Source of the DNA: Sutcliffiella horikoshii
GTDB taxonomy: Bacteria > Bacillota > Bacilli > Bacillales > Bacillaceae_I
Assembly (NCBI RefSeq): GCF_021991925.1
Contig: NZ_RXZI01000003.1
Location: 1-64,000 of the forward strand
Length of the DNA stretch: 64,000 bases
Direction: 5' to 3'
A model generated the notes under the pieces. It was not told the DNA's origin, ran no database searches, and saw only the letters and a program-made list of their open reading frames with translations. The translations under genes and the position numbers were made by a program. Of this stretch, positions 38,154 through 46,227 are shown piece after piece. The first letter of the stretch is position 1, and each line of letters opens with the position of its first letter.

Positions 38154-38168
38154 TAGTAATTATTACGA
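38154..38168. promoter_or_regulatory. Zur-type box upstream of the flavoprotein gene
   Basis: TAGTAATTATTACGA matches TCGTAATNATTACGA except at one position. It lies 27 bp before the flavoprotein start and about 185 bp before the divergent permease gene. Confidence 0.72.
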
Positions 38169-38352
38169 TTTATAATATTACATATAGTATAGTAAGATGC
38201 ATCAGGAATCAAGATGTAAAAGAGGGATTGCCTTCCCAAACTTTTCTATCATATCTTTAATAGATTAGACATATATTGCTAGTATCAAAGGTGAAGCAAT
38301 GAAAGATTGATATGTTATAATACAAAATAGAAAATATGATAGGAGTAGAAGT

Positions 38353-39363
38353 ATGAGGACAAGCAATAGTCTTTTGAAGGATTTGGTCGGTCTTGCTTTG
38401 ATAGGGGTATTCCTGTATCTGTTCTTCTTTGTTGATTTTAAGGAGATTCCTCTGGATATTCCAAGTTCATGGCTGAACGTTAATACGATATTTCTTAGTA
38501 TTGTCATAGAAGCAATTCCGTTTATTTTACTTGGAGTTTTCGCCTCTGCACTTATCCAGACATTCGTGTCAGAGGAAACAATAAAAAAGTTCCTTCCGAA
38601 AAATGCATTTGCTGCGATCATTCCTGCAGCAATCCTAGGTGCCATCTTTCCTATATGTGAATGTGCGATCATTCCTGTAGTGCGAAGGCTGATCAAGAAG
38701 GGGATGCCTCTACATGTTGGGGTGGTCCTGCTAGTGGGTGCACCAATACTGAACCCGGTAGTTGTCGCATCTACATACTTCGCGTTTAATGGAGATCCGA
38801 CCATTCTATATGGCCGTTTTGGACTTGCTTTTGTATTATGTATTGTCATTGGTTTATTGATGTTGTTGCTTTTTGATAATAAGAACCAATTACGCTGGAC
38901 AAAAAGTGAGCTGCAGGGCAGACAGGACGTTGAATTGGAGCAGCCTGTACTACAGCAAAACAAATGGAAAGCGACGTTCTATCATGCAAGTGATGAGTTT
39001 TTTGATATGGGGAAATACTTGATTGCTGGTGCGTTCATAGCGAGTTTATTCCAGACATTCCTTGATCGCAGTATCCTGCTTGCACTAGGGCAAAATGACG
39101 TATTGTCTCCTGCTGTGATGATGGCATTTGCCTATGTGTTGTCACTTTGTTCTGAGGCTGATGCTTTTGTTGCTGCTTCGTTCGGGACAACCTTTACCAC
39201 TGGATCGTTACTTGCGTTCATGATCTATGGTCCGATGTTGGATTTAAAGAATACGTTTATGTTATTTGCTTACTTCCGTACTAAATTTGTACTAGTGTTT
39301 ATGGTTGTGGTGACTGTGGTGGTATTTGCGAGCATACTTATTTTCCAACAGCTGGTGCTGTAA
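38353..39363 (+). CDS. Permease of the UPF0718 (DUF318) family, YcgR-like
   Basis: 336 residues with about eight membrane segments in two halves. The paired family motifs are AAILGAIFPICECAIIPV and GAPILNPVVVAST in the first half, and AYVLSLCSEADAFVAASF in the second. Related permeases export organoarsenicals (ArsP) or have unknown substrates. B. subtilis ycgR lies next to ycgQ, as here. GATAGGAG precedes the ATG, and TATAAT is at 38316-38321. The zinc-regulated setting suggests, but does not prove, a metal-related substrate. Confidence 0.82.
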   Translation: MRTSNSLLKDLVGLALIGVFLYLFFFVDFKEIPLDIPSSWLNVNTIFLSIVIEAIPFILLGVFASALIQTFVSEETIKKFLPKNAFAAIIPAAILGAIFPICECAIIPVVRRLIKKGMPLHVGVVLLVGAPILNPVVVASTYFAFNGDPTILYGRFGLAFVLCIVIGLLMLLLFDNKNQLRWTKSELQGRQDVELEQPVLQQNKWKATFYHASDEFFDMGKYLIAGAFIASLFQTFLDRSILLALGQNDVLSPAVMMAFAYVLSLCSEADAFVAASFGTTFTTGSLLAFMIYGPMLDLKNTFMLFAYFRTKFVLVFMVVVTVVVFASILIFQQLVL

Positions 39364-39380
39364 GGAGAGGATGACGACAT

Positions 39381-40385
39381 ATGGAAAATAATCGAGACTA
39401 TGGGTTCCATATTTATCTACGTGGAATCATTCTATTAGGATTTACTCTCTTGTTTTTTAAGCTTTTGGTGACAGGTGATATTACGAATTTCATCGCTCCC
39501 CGAATGATGCCGTTCATGTATTTTGCTGCGGGGACGCTATTTATATTGGGTATTGTGCAGATATGGCGGAGCGGTTCCAAGAATAAAGATGAATTGGTGT
39601 GTAATTGTGGATTTGACCATGGGGAGTCCTCCACCCCGATCCAATCCATTTTGATTTATTCCATGTTCGTGTTGCCTGTTGTGACAGGTTTTATGTTTCC
39701 TGATAACATTCTGGATAGTTCCATCATTGATAAGCGGGGGTTTACAAGTTCCAAGCAGATTGTGGAGCAACGCCAGCAGGCAGGTGCATTTGACGGTCCG
39801 GCAGGTGGTTCTGATGAAGGCGGAAATACGGGGGAATCTGAAACATCCAGGGCGGAAGCCTATTTGGATGATCCAGAAGGATATATGGAAGATCAAGAGA
39901 ATCAACAACCCACCATTGATGAGCAGTTAGCGGATGCACCTCTGGAGCACCCGGATGGCTTTGAACTGCAAGAGCCACCTGAGGGTTATTATGAGGAATT
40001 GAAGGCTGAAATGCTTGAGATGGATACGATTGTGGTCGATGAGGACAGATATATTCCGATGATGAACATCATTGATATGAGCATCAAAGAGTTTGTTGGT
40101 AAAAAAATTGAGATGGTAGGGTTTGTGTATCGCGAAGCCGACTTTTCAGAAAACCAGTTTGTCGTAGCTCGTTTTGGCCTATCTTGTTGTGTGGCCGATG
40201 CAAGTGTATATGGAACATTATCTACTATGAGTGGTGCAGGGGATCTAGAAAATGATGATTGGGTGAAAGTAAGTGGAACGTTGACGACAACCCAATACAA
40301 CAATTGGACGCTCCCATACGTCGAAGTAGACACCCTGGAGAAAGTCGAACAACCCGATTCCCCTTACATCTATGAATACTACTAA
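39381..40385 (+). CDS. TIGR03943 family membrane protein, YcgQ-like
   Basis: 334 residues. Two N-terminal membrane segments, a short Cys/His loop (CNCGFDHG, about 73-80), a further membrane segment pair, a long acidic low-complexity linker (about 130-200), and a C-terminal beta-rich domain with the RFGLSCCVADA motif. The family is always found beside UPF0718 permeases and probably works with them. 17 bp after the permease gene. The acidic linker and Cys pair could handle metal; this is inference. Confidence 0.82.
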   Translation: MENNRDYGFHIYLRGIILLGFTLLFFKLLVTGDITNFIAPRMMPFMYFAAGTLFILGIVQIWRSGSKNKDELVCNCGFDHGESSTPIQSILIYSMFVLPVVTGFMFPDNILDSSIIDKRGFTSSKQIVEQRQQAGAFDGPAGGSDEGGNTGESETSRAEAYLDDPEGYMEDQENQQPTIDEQLADAPLEHPDGFELQEPPEGYYEELKAEMLEMDTIVVDEDRYIPMMNIIDMSIKEFVGKKIEMVGFVYREADFSENQFVVARFGLSCCVADASVYGTLSTMSGAGDLENDDWVKVSGTLTTTQYNNWTLPYVEVDTLEKVEQPDSPYIYEYY

Positions 40386-40470
40386 CCCTTAAGCTTAAAA
40401 AAAAGAAAAGCATGTGAAGAAAAATACGAAATAACTGTTAATAAAAGTAAAATAAATATTAATAAAAGAT

Positions 40471-40500
40471 CCCCCTGAGCAGACGGTGCTCAGGGGGTTT
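40471..40500 (+). terminator. Terminator after the YcgQ-like gene
   Basis: CCCCCTGAGC pairs with GCTCAGGGGG around AGACGGT, with a short T tract. Confidence 0.75.
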
Positions 40501-40552
40501 CGACGTTCGGAGCGAAATTCCTTTAGGGGTCTGACCCCTTTTTGAAATTTAT
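40499..40552. repeat. R3 repeat, copy 3
   Basis: Starts TTCGACG, contains AATTCCTTT and the palindrome AGGGGTCTGACCCCT at 40525-40539, then TTTTGAAATTT. It abuts the preceding terminator, as do copies 1 and 2. Confidence 0.72.
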
Positions 40553-40553
40553 T

Positions 40554-40715
40554 TTACTTTTTCTCGTCTTTGGCGGGGCGGTTTTCGGTTTGTGTTGTTT
40601 CTCGGTCGACGGGGTCTATGGTGTGTTCGTATTTGTATGCTTTGTTGGTGGAGAGCAGGGTCAGAAATAGCACGACGAATACGATGATGATGCAGATAAT
40701 CAAGATGGTCATCAT
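40554..40715 (-). CDS. Small membrane protein, YtzI-like
   Basis: A 53-residue protein with one N-terminal membrane segment (about 3-21, ILIICIIIVFVVLFLTLL) and a polar tail with the STNKAYKYEHTIDPVD segment. B. subtilis YtzI, recalled as a short protein with SKAYAYKHTVDP after its membrane segment, is encoded in the same neighbourhood. AAAGGAGG lies 11 bases before the first ATG; a second ATG follows at once and is equally possible. Function unknown. Confidence 0.75.
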   Translation of the reverse strand: MMTILIICIIIVFVVLFLTLLSTNKAYKYEHTIDPVDRETTQTENRPAKDEKK

Positions 40716-40810
40716 TTGATGGTAATCCTCCTTTTATAGAATTGGCTTTTCTTATTCTATCACTAAAGTGGAGGTTAATAAAAAGCTTTCCAAAGAGGCA
40801 TAAGTCACTT

Positions 40811-40836
40811 GTTTAAGGAGACGCTAAAGGGGGTAA
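40811..40836 (+). promoter_or_regulatory. Sigma-B-type promoter of dps
   Basis: GTTTAA at 40811-40816, a 14-bp spacer and GGGTAA at 40831-40836 match the general-stress pattern GTTTAA-N12-15-GGGTAT with one mismatch. B. subtilis dps is a known sigma-B gene. Confidence 0.65.
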
Positions 40837-40876
40837 ATAATGTATATAAATTGCTTTGTCAATAGGAGGTTTTTTA

Positions 40877-41317
40877 ATGTCTAATCAATTAACGGAAGTA
40901 GTAAATAAGCAGGTAGCTAACTGGAGTGTCCTTTTTATTAAATTACATAATTACCATTGGTTTGTTAAAGGTCCTGAGTTCTTCACACTTCATGAAAAGT
41001 TTGAGCAGTTGTATGGAGAGGCGGCGACCCATATCGACGAGCTGGCAGAAAGATTGTTGGCAATAGAAGGGACTCCGGTTGGAACAATGAAGGAGATCCT
41101 TGAAATTTCTACTATAAATGAAGCGGAAGGAAAAGAGTCTGCTGAGCAGATGGTCCAATCCATCGCGAATGACTTCTCTACCCTTATTGATGAGTTAAAA
41201 GAAGGCATGGAGATTGCAGACCAGGCCGGAGATGAGACTACTGGGGACATGCTACTTGCCATTCACCAGAGTGTGGAAAAACATAATTGGATGTTGCATG
41301 CATTCTTAGGAAAATAA
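40877..41317 (+). CDS. dps: Dps, DNA-protecting ferritin-like protein
   Basis: 146 residues, four-helix ferritin fold that stores iron and shields DNA from peroxide. Ferroxidase residues at the subunit interface are visible in [19 protein letters not shown] (about 24-42) and [22 protein letters not shown] precedes the ATG at 40877; seven upstream in-frame codons lie across that site. A single gene with a sigma-B-type promoter and its own terminator. Confidence 0.95.
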   Translation: MSNQLTEVVNKQVANWSVLFIKLHNYHWFVKGPEFFTLHEKFEQLYGEAATHIDELAERLLAIEGTPVGTMKEILEISTINEAEGKESAEQMVQSIANDFSTLIDELKEGMEIADQAGDETTGDMLLAIHQSVEKHNWMLHAFLGK

Positions 41318-41319
41318 TG

Positions 41320-41367
41320 AAAAAGCCCGAAACCCTGAAGAAATTCTTTGGGTTCGGGCTTTTTTTC
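41320..41367 (+). terminator. Terminator after dps
   Basis: AAAAGCCCGAA pairs with TTCGGGCTTTT and is followed by further T. R1 copy b begins directly after. Confidence 0.88.
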
Positions 41368-41555
41368 ATAAGGCTGTTTTCGTAAACTTTGTTGCTTTTT
41401 CGTATAATTACACAGGCCGTTATTTTCCTTATTATCGTGCTCTTTACCTTGTTACTATAAACTACTTGCGATTTTCAGGAGTAAGTGAGCAGTAAAAAAT
41501 CCAATTACCGACTGTTTAAGATAGCAACAATCTTTGAGAAAAGAGCCTATCATTA
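41368..41555. repeat. R1 repeat, copy b (MITE-like)
   Basis: Best-preserved copy. The terminal inverted repeats are 41371-41395 and 41524-41548, 20 of 25 positions complementary. No open reading frame for a transposase is inside, so it would need help to move. It fills the space between the dps terminator and the next gene. Confidence 0.8.
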
Positions 41556-41561
41556 TAACCG

Positions 41562-41798
41562 TTAATGGAGTAATCCACTATCTCCGTATTCCCCCTTTAT
41601 CAGAAACTCTTTCACTTGCTCCATCACCAACTGAGCTACCACTAGGTGAAGCTCCTCATCTGATAATTCGTTAAGAAGATCTAAGCATTGTTCCCTTGTG
41701 AAGCTGTTTACAATCGCATAGGCGACTGCATCAATATCTTCGTCTTCTCTGATCCATTTTTTATGGTACTTATTTATGAACGTTTCAAAGGTTTTCAT
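41562..41798 (-). CDS. Uncharacterised 78-residue acidic protein (possibly DUF6154)
   Basis: Starts MKTFETFINKYHKKW, followed by an acidic segment REDEDIDAVAYAIV and helices with ELSDEELHLVVAQLVMEQV. All-helical and soluble by appearance. It resembles, from memory, the DUF6154 family of Bacillaceae; that assignment is weak. AGAGGAG lies before the ATG at 41798; a longer frame to 41858 lacks a site. Function unknown. Confidence 0.6.
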   Translation of the reverse strand: MKTFETFINKYHKKWIREDEDIDAVAYAIVNSFTREQCLDLLNELSDEELHLVVAQLVMEQVKEFLIKGEYGDSGLLH

Positions 41799-41965
41799 TA
41801 AACTATCTCCTCTAGTAAAGTAATAGTTAGTTTTCACGATTTTCTTCTGTTCATACAAAAAACTCTACTAACTCGTAACCGGAAGCTAGCAGATTGCATA
41901 TTATGCTGTAAGGAATCAGTTAGTTTATGGTCAGAAATAAAAATTGAGTTGAATGGGGAGTTGTT

Positions 41966-42364
41966 ATGGACAAGTACAGTTTGATGTATTTGGGTGCAGT
42001 TTCTATATTCGGCTACATTGCTTCGCTTTTGTACGGTGGTTTCAGTATGCTTTTAATATTTTTGATTGCTTTTGTCATCGTAGATTATGTGACGGGAATT
42101 TTGGCCGCCTATGTAGAAAAACGCTTATCGAGTCGGGTAGGTTTCAAGGGAATAGCGCAAAAGGTTTTCATTTTTGCCCTGGTGAGCATTGCCCATGTGG
42201 TGGATACGATTTTGGGTACGGGTATGATAAAAGATGTTACGATTTTATTTTATTTAGTGAATGAGTTCCTTTCTATCATGGAAAATGCATCTCGCATGGG
42301 AGTGCCAATACCCAAAATGTTAAAGAAGATAATTGAAGCAATCAAGAAAAAAGCGGACTCTTAA
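41966..42364 (+). CDS. ytkC: Holin-like membrane protein YtkC
   Basis: 132 residues with three membrane segments, of the toxin-secretion/phage-lysis holin family: VDYVTGILAAYVEKRLSSRVGFKGIAQK (in two parts around residues 32-60) is the family core. No endolysin or other phage gene lies nearby, so it is a chromosomal holin homologue rather than a prophage remnant. The same gene sits between dps and ytkD in B. subtilis. GGGGAG lies before the ATG. Confidence 0.85.
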   Translation: MDKYSLMYLGAVSIFGYIASLLYGGFSMLLIFLIAFVIVDYVTGILAAYVEKRLSSRVGFKGIAQKVFIFALVSIAHVVDTILGTGMIKDVTILFYLVNEFLSIMENASRMGVPIPKMLKKIIEAIKKKADS

Positions 42365-42437
42365 CAAGGTGACTTGGAAGAATAAAGCGCGGAGTTTGAG
42401 TGAAAATAAGAGAAGACACTGGAAAGGGTGAAAGTAT

Positions 42438-42758
42438 ATGGAGCGAAAAACATATTATATTTCTCTTGCAGAAGGATCTATTTCACAAGTGAGCACCGCA
42501 ACCCCTTGGGATTATCAAATTCAGGCTAATGATGAAGAGATCACACAATTACGAGAGATCTTTGATCAGAACTATTCTTCCGATTGGCAAGGCTTTTGGA
42601 GAGCGCACATTCCGTTTGTGCAATACCATTACGACCGGGAAAATGATGCTTACGACAACGGATTGCAACACGCTTTTAAGATGATTTATGAGCTTGGGGA
42701 TGATGAAACGAAGGCCCATATAAAGAACCAAGGGCTGATGGATGATTTAATGGAATAG
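42438..42758 (+). CDS. Uncharacterised 106-residue protein
   Basis: Soluble, rich in aromatic and acidic residues: an N-terminal TYYISLAEGSISQVST strand pair, then ITQLREIFDQNYSSDWQ and RAHIPFVQYHYDREND. Similar proteins occur in Bacillus, sometimes labelled hydrolase/acyltransferase without support. GGAAAGGGTG precedes the ATG. It is co-oriented with ytkC and ytkD. No catalytic motif is apparent. Confidence 0.7.
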   Translation: MERKTYYISLAEGSISQVSTATPWDYQIQANDEEITQLREIFDQNYSSDWQGFWRAHIPFVQYHYDRENDAYDNGLQHAFKMIYELGDDETKAHIKNQGLMDDLME

Positions 42759-42793
42759 AATTTTTTTTATGAATGATGGTCTAAATGGGGTAC

Positions 42794-42824
42794 TTGACTC
42801 TCACATTTTCGATGCTACTATGAT
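42794..42824 (+). promoter_or_regulatory. Possible promoter of ytkD
   Basis: TTGACT at 42794-42799 and TATGAT at 42819-42824 with a 19-bp spacer, 40 bp before ytkD. Confidence 0.4.
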
Positions 42825-42864
42825 AAGATAAATAAGAAAAAAGAGATATTGGAGTTTCGATAGT

Positions 42865-43335
42865 ATGTATGAGTTTGAAGATATTTATAACAACCGAGTG
42901 ATGTTATCCTTTGAAGACCATCCTTTTTCTCGAGACCCCAAACACGTCTGGGTTATTTGCCGATATGAGGACCAGTGGTTGTTGACCAGCCATAAAAACC
43001 GTGGATTGGAATTCCCAGGCGGAAAAGTAGAGGTTGGGGAAACTGCAGCTCAGGGAGCAATCAGGGAAGTGAAGGAAGAAACAGGCGGGCATGTGGCCCA
43101 GTTGCAATACATAGGGCAATATAAAGTGGATGGAAGAGAGAAAATCATTATCAAAAATGTTTACTTTGCCATCATCGATAAGCTTGTAAAGCAGAATACA
43201 TATTTTGAAACAAATGGACCTGTCTTATTGAGGCAGATTCCCGGAAATGTCAAAAAAGATAATCGATTCAGTTTTATAATGAAAGATGATGTGCTGACAC
43301 ATAGTTTGGAGAAAATTAAAAAGCTGTTTTCGTAA
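42865..43335 (+). CDS. ytkD: Nudix hydrolase YtkD
   Basis: 156 residues. The Nudix box runs from G53 to G75 (GKVEVGETAAQGAIREVKEE), with the catalytic REVKEE. B. subtilis YtkD removes pyrophosphate from oxidised dGTP and from RNA 5' ends. The last codons (Lys-Lys-Leu-Phe-Ser and stop) are supplied by the left end of R1 copy c, so the repeat landed in or has replaced the original 3' end. Confidence 0.9.
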   Translation: MYEFEDIYNNRVMLSFEDHPFSRDPKHVWVICRYEDQWLLTSHKNRGLEFPGGKVEVGETAAQGAIREVKEETGGHVAQLQYIGQYKVDGREKIIIKNVYFAIIDKLVKQNTYFETNGPVLLRQIPGNVKKDNRFSFIMKDDVLTHSLEKIKKLFS

Positions 43336-43505
43336 ACTTTTTTGCTTTTCCTAATGATAAGTTAGCTGTTATATCCCTTACTATCGTGCTCTTTTCCCAG
43401 CTGTAATGACTGGCCTGCATGTTAGTTTAGAGAATTTGTGTGGCAAAAATCCAATTGCCGGCCTCTTCCAAGAAAATAGCAAGAACTTCTGACAAAAGCG
43501 AGCAA
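43318..43505. repeat. R1 repeat, copy c (MITE-like), overlapping the end of ytkD
   Basis: The left end AAGCTGTTTTCGTAAAC at 43321 overlaps the ytkD stop. The right end GACAAAAGCGAGC is degraded. Inner blocks TACTATCGTGCTCTTTTCCC and AAAATCCAATTGCCGGC match copies a and b. Confidence 0.72.
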
Positions 43506-43545
43506 CCCCATATAACTGGGGTTGCTCTTTACAATTTTGTGACAG

Positions 43546-44352
43546 TTAAGTGTGCTTCACCAATTTTCTCTCCAAATACTCCACCAGCTGGTACATGATG
43601 GTGGCAAATACGGCGATGATCAGCAGGCTCAACAGCACCAGGGTGAAGTTGAACACTTGGAAGCCATAGATGATCATATAACCTAGCCCTTTGGAACTGA
43701 CCAGGAACTCTCCGACAATGACCCCTACCCATGCGAGGCCGACGTTCACCTTCAAGGTGGAAATGATGGTGGGATAGGAGGCGGGAAGCACGGCTTGGTG
43801 GAAGAGCTGTGCACGGGTCGCCCCAAAGGTCTTCAGTACCTTCAGGTAGTTGGTATCCACTTCTTTAAAGGCGGTGTAGACCACAATGGTGGTAATGATC
43901 ACCGAGATGATGGCTCCCATTGTGATGATGGACCCCATATTAGGTCCAATGGCAACAATCAAAATAGGTCCCAGCGCTACTTTCGGCATCGCATTGAGGA
44001 TGACCAGGTAAGGCTCGAGCACTCTTGAAATCATCGGCGACCACCATAAGATTGCTGCCATAATGGTACCGATGAGTGTACCAAGGATAAATCCAAATAT
44101 GGTTTCTGTAACGGTGATACTGATATTGGAAAGCAGTGTACCGTCCCGAATTTTATCTATAAAAAGATTCCAGATCCGGCTTGGATAACTGAACAACAGT
44201 GGATTGATCCAGCTGTTTTTTCCGGCCATTTCCCATGAAGCGAAGAATACGACGAAAATGATTAATTGATATAATCTTACTTTATAAGTCACTTTTTTTC
44301 TTTGCTTTAGGAATTCAGCATGAAGGAGGTCAATGTTCGCTTTCTTGTTCAA
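43546..44352 (-). CDS. ytlD: ABC transporter permease YtlD
   Basis: 268 residues, six membrane segments, SsuC/TauC-type permease with the EAA-like loop [22 protein letters not shown] (in the second half). It partners the ATPase and the binding protein encoded upstream. Start: TTG at 44352, ten bases after AAGGAG and inside the end of ytlC. The frame stays open to 44418, but that extension lies in ytlC and gives an implausible sequence. Substrate unknown; B. subtilis has the same ytlACD set. Confidence 0.83.
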   Translation of the reverse strand: MNKKANIDLLHAEFLKQRKKVTYKVRLYQLIIFVVFFASWEMAGKNSWINPLLFSYPSRIWNLFIDKIRDGTLLSNISITVTETIFGFILGTLIGTIMAAILWWSPMISRVLEPYLVILNAMPKVALGPILIVAIGPNMGSIITMGAIISVIITTIVVYTAFKEVDTNYLKVLKTFGATRAQLFHQAVLPASYPTIISTLKVNVGLAWVGVIVGEFLVSSKGLGYMIIYGFQVFNFTLVLLSLLIIAVFATIMYQLVEYLERKLVKHT

Positions 44353-45109
44353 GTTGCTCCAGCTCCTTCCAGATCTTTTGGAACAAGGAGGAGAAATCCG
44401 TGTGCTGCCTTGCTTCAAATGGGACCATCTTTCTCAATTCTTCTGGTACAATGAACGTTTTTGCCAAACGGCCAGGATTGGCTTTTAACAGGAATATCCG
44501 GTCACTCATGGCAATGGCTTCCCCAATATCATGGGTGACAAGCAACGCAGTTTTTTTAAAGGACTTGAGTGTGGAAAAAACAAGGTCCTCGAGCTTTAAT
44601 TTTGTTTGGTAATCAAGGGCAGAAAAAGGTTCATCAAGTAGAAGGAGCGCCGGGTCTGTAGCAAGTGTCCGGACAAGTGCGGCCCGTTGCCTCATCCCAC
44701 CTGAAAGCTGGGAAGGATATAGTTTTTCCACATCAGGAAGTCCCATATCTTTTAATAACTGCAATGTTTTCACTATGTTATTCTGGGAACGTTTATTTGA
44801 TATTTTCAAACCAAGGAGTACGTTTTCTTCAATTGTTTTCCAAGGAAAGAGGTAATCCTGTTGGAGCATATAGCCTATATCAGCAATGCAGTCCTTTGAA
44901 GGTTTTCCTCCAAGCAGAACCTTGCCCTCTGTCGGTTTAAGCAAGCCTGCAATGATGGAGAGCAGTGTCGTTTTCCCACAGCCGCTAGGGCCGAGGAAGG
45001 AGATGAACTCCCCCTCCTCGATTGTGATGGAAATGTCCTCTAAGACCTTTGTGGCCCGTTCTGGTGTAAAATAAATATGCTCAATGTTATTGATTGATAA
45101 TAAACTCAT
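44330..45109 (-). CDS. ytlC: ABC transporter ATP-binding protein YtlC
   Basis: 259 residues of the SsuB/TauB type. Walker [10 protein letters not shown] (about 41-49), Q-loop [10 protein letters not shown], signature [15 protein letters not shown] (about 135-149), Walker [13 protein letters not shown] and switch His in VTHDIGEA. It overlaps the end of the permease gene by 23 bases and lies 11 bp after ytlA, so the three are one operon. Confidence 0.92.
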   Translation of the reverse strand: MSLLSINNIEHIYFTPERATKVLEDISITIEEGEFISFLGPSGCGKTTLLSIIAGLLKPTEGKVLLGGKPSKDCIADIGYMLQQDYLFPWKTIEENVLLGLKISNKRSQNNIVKTLQLLKDMGLPDVEKLYPSQLSGGMRQRAALVRTLATDPALLLLDEPFSALDYQTKLKLEDLVFSTLKSFKKTALLVTHDIGEAIAMSDRIFLLKANPGRLAKTFIVPEELRKMVPFEARQHTDFSSLFQKIWKELEQLEQESEH

Positions 45110-45120
45110 CGTTCATCATC

Positions 45121-46116
45121 CTATTCTTCCATTACCTCTTCTGCAATGGTGGTATTGACCAGTGTGCCATGCTCTACATATTTAGGTAGCTCACCGGCTT
45201 CTTGCATAATGTTCTGCAGGTTCTCCCACTCCTCTTGGTCAAGGATTGGGTCAGTGGCGAAAGAGCCTTGACTCTTATAGCGATCTATTACGGTTTCAAT
45301 CAATTCCACCGATGTATCCTCAAAATATGGGAGGATGACTTTGGCTGTTTCGGAGGCTGGATTATTTTCCACCCATTGCTGTGCTTTGTAGAGGGCACGG
45401 GTGAACTTTTCAGCTGCTTCTGCATTCTCTTTTAAATAGCTTTCTTTGGCCATGAATGTCGTATATGGAAGGTGGCCTGACTCTTCCCCAAAAGAAGCGA
45501 CGATATAACCAATACCTTCGGCTTCGAAAATACTAGCCTGTGGTTCGAACAGCTGCACGAATTCTCCTGTTCCTGAAGCGAAGGCACTAGGAATATTTGC
45601 GAAGTCAACATTTTGGATGAGATTTAAATCATTCTGTGGATCAATACCATGTTTTTTTAGAACAAATTCGCCAGCCATTTGTGGCATCCCACCTTTGCGC
45701 TGACCAAGGAATGTACTGCCTTTTAAATCGTCCCACGAAAAGGTTTCAAGCTTTTCTCTGGACACTAAAAATGTTCCATCTGTCTGTGTTAGCTGGGCAA
45801 AGTTGATGATGGGGTCATTTGAGCCTTGCGCATACACATAAATGGATGTCTCCGAACCTACCAATGCCACATCCGCACCGTCAGCCAATAATGTGGTCAT
45901 CGTTTTATCCCCACCCCAAGTTGTGGTAAGTTCCACTTCAAGTCCTTCTTCTTCAAAAAAACCTTTTTCAATCGCAACATATTGGGGAGCATAAAATATA
46001 GAACGGGTAACTTCGGCAATCCGGACCTTTTCTGTTTTGCCACCACCACAAGCTGCAAGGGTAACGATTAAAACAAAAGTCAATAAAATACTTGATGCTA
46101 TTCGTAAACCTTTCAT
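45121..46116 (-). CDS. ytlA: ABC transporter substrate-binding lipoprotein YtlA
   Basis: 331 residues. Lipobox TLAAC at the end of the signal peptide. SsuA/NMT1-type periplasmic-binding fold: RSIFYAPQYVAIEKGFFEEEGL (in two halves around 35-55), LVGSETSIYV, and GQRKGGMPQMAG. Such receptors bind small organic molecules such as sulfonates or thiamine precursors; the actual ligand cannot be read from the sequence. GAGGAGG lies before the ATG at 46116. A longer frame upstream has no site. Confidence 0.87.
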   Translation of the reverse strand: MKGLRIASSILLTFVLIVTLAACGGGKTEKVRIAEVTRSIFYAPQYVAIEKGFFEEEGLEVELTTTWGGDKTMTTLLADGADVALVGSETSIYVYAQGSNDPIINFAQLTQTDGTFLVSREKLETFSWDDLKGSTFLGQRKGGMPQMAGEFVLKKHGIDPQNDLNLIQNVDFANIPSAFASGTGEFVQLFEPQASIFEAEGIGYIVASFGEESGHLPYTTFMAKESYLKENAEAAEKFTRALYKAQQWVENNPASETAKVILPYFEDTSVELIETVIDRYKSQGSFATDPILDQEEWENLQNIMQEAGELPKYVEHGTLVNTTIAEEVMEE

Positions 46117-46227
46117 GTCCAACCTCCTCAGAAATTTTGGGCATATACTTTGTATGTTTTTATAGATTAGCGTATGATTTGGGCTAAATATGTGTGAATG
46201 CCTAGTGCGTAAAAGGGGGGCAATATT

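Noticed and set aside
41966..42364. YtkC as part of a prophage lysis cassette
   Set aside because: No phage structural, integrase or endolysin gene is near, and the same gene occupies this place in B. subtilis.
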